Of a stretch of DNA of 22,549 nt, positions 18,058-22,549 are shown one piece after another. Each line of letters opens with the position of its first letter. Positions within the stretch are counted from its first letter, which is position 1. Source of the stretch: Chara braunii (lineage: Eukaryota; Streptophyta; Charophyceae; Charales; Characeae); the NCBI GenBank assembly GCA_003427395.1, contig BFEA01000390.1:166519-189067 (forward strand), in the 5' to 3' direction. Position numbers and translations under genes: made by a program. The notes beneath the pieces were generated by a model that was given only the letters and a program-made list of their open reading frames with translations, searched no databases and was not told the origin of the DNA.

Positions 18058-18345
18058 CCTTCTCCCTCCGCTTCTTCTCCTTCCTCTTCTTCCTCCTCTC
18101 CTTCTTCTTCTCCTTCTCCTTCTTCTTCTCCTTCTTCTTCTTCTTCTTCTTCTTCTTCTTCTTCTTCTGTCTCGTGCGCCTCCCTCCCTGTGATTCTCTT
18201 CCTCTCCTTCTCCTCCTTCTTCTTCTGTCAATGCGCCTCCCTCCCTGCGATTCTCTTCCTCTCCTTCTCCTCCTTCTCCTCCTCTTCCTCCGCCTTCTTT
18301 TTCTTCTTTTTCCTCTCCCTCCTCCTTCTTCTTCTTCGTGCATCT
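18058..18345. repeat. Polypyrimidine (CTT/TCC)n tract
   Basis: Nearly 290 bp almost free of purines on the plus strand, with pure CTT triplets at about 18121-18168. A 57-bp duplication is visible: GCGCCTCCCTCCCTG starts at 18176 and again at 18233. Frames of up to 189 codons (poly-Phe/Ser/Leu on plus; poly-Arg/Glu/Lys on minus) come from this composition. Such mirror-symmetric tracts can form triplex DNA in vitro. Confidence 0.95.
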
Positions 18346-18737
18346 CCTTCTTCCGCGCGAGCCCGTTTTCCCCCTTCGCGCTCGGTTCTCAACTTTGCGC
18401 GACTCTATCTGCATGTCGCAGTATTCAAATCCTTCGCACATCGTGGTTTGCTCCTCCGCATGAGCGACCTCCTTCACGCCCAGCACGATCAAGATCCAGG
18501 CGGGATTTTTCATTTTCCTTTCCACGAAGGCAAGCCCTTAGTTCGATAAAATTGAATCTGCCTTGGTTTTAGAGGCAGATTCATTCAACTGAATCTATTG
18601 AGAATAAATACGGGATCGAAAAAAATGAATAATAAAAAAATAATAAGAAAGAAAAAAAATAAAATCTAACGAAATAAAATTAAAAGAAAAAGGAAAATAA
18701 TCTAACTACTAACTATCATTTACCTGCCAAGTGTAAT
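18346..18737. other. Unassigned DNA, A-rich to the right
   Basis: Ordinary composition to about 18600, then an A-rich stretch (about 18600-18710) with AAATAAAA-like words. No supported gene. Confidence 0.45.
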
Positions 18738-18757
18738 GCCCTCGTTTTTCAGAGGGC
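18738..18757. repeat. Perfect 6-bp hairpin
   Basis: GCCCTC, 8-nt loop, GAGGGC. It stands just upstream of the tRNA-like segment. Confidence 0.75.
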
Positions 18758-18822
18758 TAACTAACTGTAACTACCTTATAATCCGAGGTCACGGGTTCGA
18801 GCCCTGACTGCCCGAGCGCGGG
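18754..18822 (+). other. tRNA-like segment with perfect B box (SINE head or tRNA relic)
   Basis: GGTTCGAGCCC at 18794-18804 is an exact match to the pol III B-box consensus GGTTCGANNCC. The flanks allow a T-arm with four of five pairs (ACGGG, loop TTCGAGC, CCTGA). Upstream, CTTATAATCCGAGGTCACGG resembles an anticodon-loop plus variable-loop arrangement, and GGCTAACTAACTG a decayed A box. The acceptor and anticodon stems do not pair, so this is not a functional tRNA. A tRNA-derived SINE head is likely, but its 3' end is not defined. Confidence 0.45.
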
Positions 18823-18836
18823 TGAAAAAATTGCGG

Positions 18837-18857
18837 AGCTCCTTCACAAAAGGAGCT
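18837..18857. repeat. Perfect 8-bp hairpin
   Basis: AGCTCCTT, loop CACAA, AAGGAGCT. Its right arm overlaps the outer arm of the nested inverted repeat at 18852-18934. Confidence 0.85.
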
Positions 18858-18956
18858 AGCTCAAGGGCTGGTCAGGTTCATTCCCTATATCCTACAGTTA
18901 ACAGTCTTGCACCTGAACCTACCGAGCTAGCTCCTACCCTTTTTAAAAGAGGAGCT
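18852..18956. repeat. Nested inverted repeats (GGAGCTAGCTC)
   Basis: Outer arms GGAGCTAGCTC (18852-18862) and GAGCTAGCTCC (18924-18934), 11 bp, perfect. Inner arms AGGTTCA (18874-18880) and TGAACCT (18914-18920). The centre holds the near-palindrome ACAGTTAACAGT. The right outer arm pairs alternatively with AGGAGCT at 18950-18956. The left arm pairs alternatively with 18837-18844. Two mutually exclusive folds are therefore possible on each side. Confidence 0.85.
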
Positions 18957-18979
18957 GCTCAGATATATATATAGGGCAT

Positions 18980-19091
18980 CGGGATTTCAGATGATCCCGT
19001 TTTCTAAGTCTATGCGTGTGCCCATTTGCTGGTCTGCGTGCCTGCCTGAGCGCTTGTCGGTTTTGAGAGCGTGTGTGCCCCACGAGGGCAC
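18980..19091. repeat. Two hairpins, one with the ACG tip
   Basis: 18980-18999: CGGGAT, 8-nt loop, ATCCCG. 19075-19091: GTGCCC, loop CACGA, GGGCAC. The second has the same CCC-ACG-AGGG centre as the 12.5-13.9 kb array, 5 kb away. Confidence 0.75.
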
Positions 19092-20008
19092 TCAATTCAA
19101 TGGAAAGCCCGAAGGATCGGTACTTACTTGTGACCGTGACATTGAGGGTTGCAACAGGGAAAACACTCAAGTGGCAGGGAAAAATGCCTGCGATACTAAA
19201 AAGTTGTGGAAAACACTCGAGTAACAGGTAAGCTGGTATCACACAAAGTAGAGGTAGGTGTGCCAGTTACCTGAGGCCGAGCAGAAGAAGACAAAAGTTG
19301 GCATTGTTTTAAAGGCCTAATACCGATAGGTAGGCGGGTACCAGTTCAAATAGCATGAGTCTTAGGGCTGCGTGAGTGGTATCAAAGTCCGCAAGGATGT
19401 TCTCCTTCTGAAAAAGGACAGCGACACCGGTCGCTTGGGTGGTCGTCAGGACACGAAGTTGCCATTCGAGAGGCGATTTCCTCTCTACATATGAGAGGCG
19501 GGGCTCGACCCTCAACTCCACTCATGACATATGAGTGAAGACAGAGATAATGACTGCCATTACCTATTATGGTGGGTAGTATGTTTCTTTCGGTTGTCCC
19601 GGCCGCATGACCGGGGTAGTATTAATTTTTCAGTCGACTTTAGCTTTTACGGCGGCGCGACCTGCTGACCTTCCTATACCTGCCGGTCTGACGCCCCGTC
19701 ACTCATTCGAATTCAATCTTGCCTTCAGCCTGAGCCTTTGACTGATTTAGATCGTGGTCGCCGCATCCTGCGCAATTTTCTCTCGTTTTCTGCTAACCCT
19801 CCGGCCCTCGCGGCCGAAGAATTTTAATTTATACTAACCCTTACCTGTTGTCGTATGCGTCATATCACTGCGTATGATCATCTAGAAATCTCGGCCTTAA
19901 CGATCGAGAAGTTTGTTTCACGGCGTTATGCCAAAAATTCTCACTTTCTACTCCAGCCTATCTCCGGCACGACGACCAACGTCGATATTGTATCGAATGC
20001 AAAATCAT
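19092..20008. other. Unassigned DNA with scattered hairpins
   Basis: Hairpins at 19420-19435 (AGCGAC-ACCG-GTCGCT), 19480-19498 (CCTCTC-TACATAT-GAGAGG) and 19519-19537 (CACTCAT-GACAT-ATGAGTG), plus a CCCGG/CCGGGG palindromic stretch near 19599. Small frames of 99 codons (minus, 18943-19242) and 70 codons (minus, 19309-19521) have no recognised domain. Confidence 0.5.
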
Positions 20009-20038
20009 GAGCAAATACCCTTGTAAGGGTGTTTGCTC
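20009..20038. repeat. Strongest hairpin of the window, 14 pairs
   Basis: GAGCAAA, T, ACCCTT, loop GT, AAGGGT, G, TTTGCTC. Thirteen Watson-Crick pairs and one T-G pair in 30 nt. A real fold would open the innermost pair to give a 4-nt loop. Confidence 0.92.
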
Positions 20039-20415
20039 CGACAGTCTTCCGAGACCCTATTCAGAGACGTCCTCGTCGCTGGGGAATCTTAAATGCAAGC
20101 AAAGACCTTCTGACGCGACAAGTTGTCAAAATCCGATTTTGTGGACGAAGTTGCGGTTTGAAGACCCTCACTGTCTCCCTTGGTGCGTCCATACTGCCAG
20201 GAGTTTAACCTGGGTCTCCCACATATCCGAAAAATTGTAATACCAAAGAAAGATTATTCCATATGACTCAAAGTGGGAATACTGGATCTGTACTACAGTT
20301 ACAGAGGTCACCAAGGAAGATAATGATAGCCTCTCCCCTCAACTTTAGACTTTATTTGTCAGGATCTCGTTGGGTGTCCGAAGAGTTAGGAATCATAATT
20401 GAATCATACTCCTTG
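20039..20415. other. Unassigned DNA with further hairpins
   Basis: 20127-20141: CAAAAT-CCG-ATTTTG. 20197-20213: CCAGG, 7-nt loop, CCTGG. Frames of 77 codons (plus, 20007-20240) and 65 codons (plus, 20263-20460) are unrecognised. Confidence 0.5.
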
Positions 20416-20840
20416 GACACTGTGTCGCGCGCGGCGGTCCCACACCCAGACGTAAAGTAGTTTTTGGTGTTGAACCTCACGGTCGTATCACGTAGGAATT
20501 TTAATAGAGTTTCAGCGTAAGACCAACTCCGACCCTGCGCGCGTGTTATACCTCTCGCGACTCCGTACGACAGATTAGGGTCCCGCGAGGTACAACATAC
20601 CTCCACCTGCGGGAGCTGTCACCATCCCTTAGGTGGGCGTATCCCTGTTGAGCTACTGACCTACGTGCGAAGGTTTTTACATGCAGTCCCAGAGGTAGGC
20701 CAGCCGAGGGCGTTTTCTCGATCGTCGTAGTATAGGCATACGCGAGGTTGAACGCCTAACACTGACCCGTATACACGTCGGGCATCATGACGCTGATCTC
20801 CCGCACCGACTTACTAATCAGGTCGACTCGACTGACCTAC
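20416..20840 (+). repeat. Dispersed repeat family R, copy C
   Basis: Most complete copy. It runs from GACACTGTGTCGCGCG through CACGTAGGAATTTTAAT, CTCCGACCCTGCGCGCG, GCGAGGTACAACATACCTC, CATCCCTTAGGTGGGCG, GAGGTAGGCCAGCCGAGGG and ATACGCGAGG to GCTGATCTCCCGCA at 20805. Weaker matching to copy A continues to about 20840 (AGGTCGACTCGACTGACCT). It begins TGTG and ends CCCGCA, which could be LTR-like TG...CA, but flanking 5-bp duplications are absent. A frame open for about 60 codons (from about 20525 to the TAG at about 20730) encodes a peptide related to that in copy A. Confidence 0.85.
20587..20655 (-). promoter_or_regulatory. tRNA-like A box and T-arm-like hairpin in R copy C
   Basis: Minus-strand TAGCTCAACAGG (20644-20655) matches the A box with one mismatch. 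GAGGT-ATGTTGT-ACCTC (20587-20603) keeps the 5/7/5 stem-loop. Same arrangement as in A and B. Confidence 0.3.
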
Positions 20841-20863
20841 ATTCGCGCATACGACGCTTTGAA

Positions 20864-20872
20864 TATAAATAG
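20864..20872 (+). promoter_or_regulatory. Possible TATA box
   Basis: TATAAATAG just downstream of R copy C matches the plant TATA consensus. If R is the U3 part of an LTR this could be its promoter. Copies A and B lack an equivalent, and such motifs occur by chance in AT-rich DNA. Confidence 0.2.
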
Positions 20873-21629
20873 TCTCCATAGGTATGACTTATAACTTATC
20901 CTATGTTCAAGCACGATCCTCTCAATACTTGAATCATCAGGGGTTGAGCATAAGACACACACTCATCCTACCTAGTGATTAAGCCCATTTGACATATCTC
21001 TCTCTAAAATTCCTTCAACCATAACATACATACATGTGAAGTGAGATAAGGCTGAGTAATTAAGCGAGGAGATGTCACATACACACACATAAACAGTATG
21101 AATTCATCAAGGGAAAGCATAGGTCATTGACCTTTCAAACACATACGAATGAAAAAAACATGAAATGAATAAGGTTGGTCGCCTTAGCAATAATCCTAAT
21201 CTTCCTAACAATCAGGGGAAAGGCGCAAGGTTGGGTACTCAAACCAATCGAGCACTNACAAGATGTNTGNATCAAGGTTCANGATAGCATAAGTGTCTCA
21301 GTGTGTTGCCGTGAATAGCATCTGGTTGGTCGTATTACTGACCTACAGATAAGAGTCAATCACATTACACAATTCTAGCAGAGTCAACCATTCATTCACT
21401 TTTACACATATCACACTTACACTTTCAAACCCATTAACCAGACATTCCCTTTTCGACTTAGTCATTCAAGGACCACTTTTGATCAAACACAGACCCTTTA
21501 GACAAATGACCCGAAACAGAAATGTCATTTAGTGCAAAGGTTGATGCAAAGTGTGGGTGTAGAGGGTGAGTGAGGGTTGAGTTGGGTAAGCAACCTGTTA
21601 CCATAAGGCAACAACATGTAGACTTGTAT
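20873..21629. other. Unassigned DNA with isolated N bases
   Basis: Single Ns at 21257, 21267, 21270 and 21282 mark uncertain base calls. One hairpin, AAATGAC...GTCATTT, lies at 21504-21530. No gene is supported. Confidence 0.5.
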
Positions 21630-21740
21630 AGACTCATAACGAGTCTCCTTGATTAAGATGACCTGCAATCACACACAGGTCATAGGGTCTCAATACCTCC
21701 CTCACTATCGCTCTACACGAAGTTCGGCGATGTGAACTTC
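21630..21740. repeat. Hairpin cluster, three perfect stems
   Basis: 21630-21646: AGACTC, loop ATAAC, GAGTCT. 21658-21683: ATGACCTG, 10-nt loop, CAGGTCAT. 21719-21740: GAAGTTC, 8-nt loop, GAACTTC. Confidence 0.85.
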
Positions 21741-21776
21741 AATTTTATCGGTGGACTAAAGTATAGTCTGATCAAA

Positions 21777-22020
21777 AGTAAGTATGAAGTAAGAAGACTC
21801 CGACGGAAGCCTTCACCTCATACTTACTCAAGCAGTAGGATAACTCAGACATGAGTATCCTACCACTTGTTTTAGTATAACTGGTTTAGACTTAGATAGA
21901 CCATGGGATGACCCGCACAGGAGTACCCCATCCTCAGTCTGTCAACCTAACTATCTAAGACATGTACACGCGTAGAGACAAATAATAGAATGTTCCTCAC
22001 CCTGGAACCTTATCCTGTCA
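21777..22020. repeat. Second hairpin array related to the 12.5-13.9 kb array
   Basis: 21777-21828: perfect 11-bp arms AGTAAGTATGA/TCATACTTACT with a GACGGAAG inner part. 21835-21863: GTAGGATA, A, CTC, loop AGACAT, GAG, TATCCTAC. Weaker units follow near 21903-21935 (GGGATGACC...GGAGTACCCCATCC) and 21990-22015. The GGATAACTC...GAGTATCC pattern also occurs in the first array (12691-12711), which points to a common origin. Confidence 0.8.
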
Positions 22021-22181
22021 CTCGTCCTACATCCATACATCAATCAATCTGCACTCATACTTGCTCTAGGCCAGCGTGCACGAAGGTGATCACGACTCTA
22101 GCTAGGAACGGGGTTTCATATTCATATACCTGCTTTAGCAATTAGGTGAGAACAAATGACATGGACGTAGTAACCACATCA

Positions 22182-22182
<1 letters not shown>

Positions 22183-22258
<76 letters not shown>

Positions 22259-22275
22259 TATATATAGTAATAATA

Positions 22276-22306
<31 letters not shown>
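22183..22306. repeat. (TAA)n microsatellite, compound
   Basis: About 24 TAA triplets, a CAATATATATAG interruption near 22256-22268, then further TAA/TAG triplets. The poly-Ile frame at 22179-22394 is an artefact. Confidence 0.97.
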
Positions 22307-22307
<1 letters not shown>

Positions 22308-22332
22308 TAGCTTAGCGCTCGCGGTGCGGGCG

Positions 22333-22375
22333 GTGCGGGCAATGCCCGCACGTAAAAGGGCAAAGAGGCTAGTCA
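22333..22375 (+). mobile_element. Possible Helitron 3' terminus
   Basis: GTGCGGGC, loop AAT, GCCCGCAC (22333-22351), a perfect 8-bp GC-rich hairpin, is followed after 17 nt by CTAG and then T. Helitrons end in a short GC-rich hairpin, then CTRR, inserted before a T. The 17-nt spacing is longer than the usual roughly 10-12 nt. No 5' TC end or Rep/helicase coding region was found. The hairpin could equally be another member of the hairpin population. Confidence 0.35.
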
Positions 22376-22509
22376 ATAATGAACATTGTGTCAAGATCTT
22401 AACTCACCAGCCACCAAACCCACACCGGGCCGCTAAGAAGTGCGCATGAATGTTTTGATTTTTATATATACTAAGGAATATATGTATCTTTTTTTTTAAT
22501 TCAAGTAGC

Positions 22510-22549
22510 GGGGCGGGGTGCTCCACCGCCCCCCCCCGCGCCCCCCCCC
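22510..22549. repeat. GC-rich terminal sequence with C runs
   Basis: GGCGGGGTG-CTC-CACCGCC forms a hairpin, followed by C runs to the window edge. Runs at a sequence end may be partly artefactual. Confidence 0.6.

Noticed and set aside
18003-18572. 189-codon frame and the Arg/Lys/Glu-rich minus frames
   Set aside because: Direct translations of the (CTT/TCC)n polypyrimidine tract and its complement.
18741-18822. Functional tRNA gene
   Set aside because: Only the B box and part of the T-arm fit; acceptor and anticodon stems do not pair.
20416-20805. Solo LTR with TG...CA ends
   Set aside because: Ends are suggestive, but no 5-bp target duplication was found around copies A or C, and copy B lacks the same end.

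Overview
This window looks like a stretch of repeat-rich nuclear DNA from a multicellular eukaryote, most likely a plant. Reasons: long (TAA)n, (CT)n and (CA)n microsatellites; an assembly gap; long non-coding AT-rich stretches; a short non-autonomous transposon with GGCCCGG-rich ends and an exact 8-bp target duplication, as in plant hAT MITEs; tRNA-like pol III motifs; and a possible Helitron 3' end. I found no protein-coding gene I can defend. The open frames are short, unsupported by any recognised domain, and mostly lie in simple repeats or dispersed repeats. No rRNA gene or intact tRNA gene was seen.

Layout. 1-1143: a 65-bp tandem array at the left edge, then a 162-bp duplication with older decayed copies upstream. 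1144-2365: hairpin-rich DNA. 2365-2790: first copy (minus orientation) of a dispersed repeat called R here. 2791-4649: unassigned DNA with a C-run, a 34-bp tandem repeat and two long perfect hairpins. 4650-4930: MITE-like element. 4931-7026: AT-rich and featureless. 7027-7315: hAT-like MITE with target duplications. 8405-8970: large imperfect inverted repeat. 10380-10730: diverged duplication. 10794-10967: gap, probably inside a CT microsatellite. 10988-11345: second R copy. 11902-13893: dense hairpin array. 14427-18345: microsatellites and low-complexity tracts, including two copies of a second dispersed family, S, each abutting a different microsatellite. 18738-20240: hairpins, a tRNA-like B box and a nested inverted repeat. 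20416-20840: third R copy. 21630-22100: second hairpin array. 22183-22306: (TAA)n. 22333-22375: possible Helitron end.

The most unusual property is the density of short, perfect or nearly perfect inverted repeats with small loops, often one every 40-80 bp, in several blocks. The 12.5-13.9 kb block holds about 17 units. Their stems differ in sequence, but their tips are repeatedly ACG or ACCCG, giving centres such as CCC-ACG-GGA or CTC-ACCCG-GGAG. The R family contains a stem whose paired positions differ between copies in a compensating way. Constant loops on changing but still paired stems suggest selection on structure or a DNA-level process that maintains palindromes. All folds here were read by eye; no folding, shuffling control or database search was possible.
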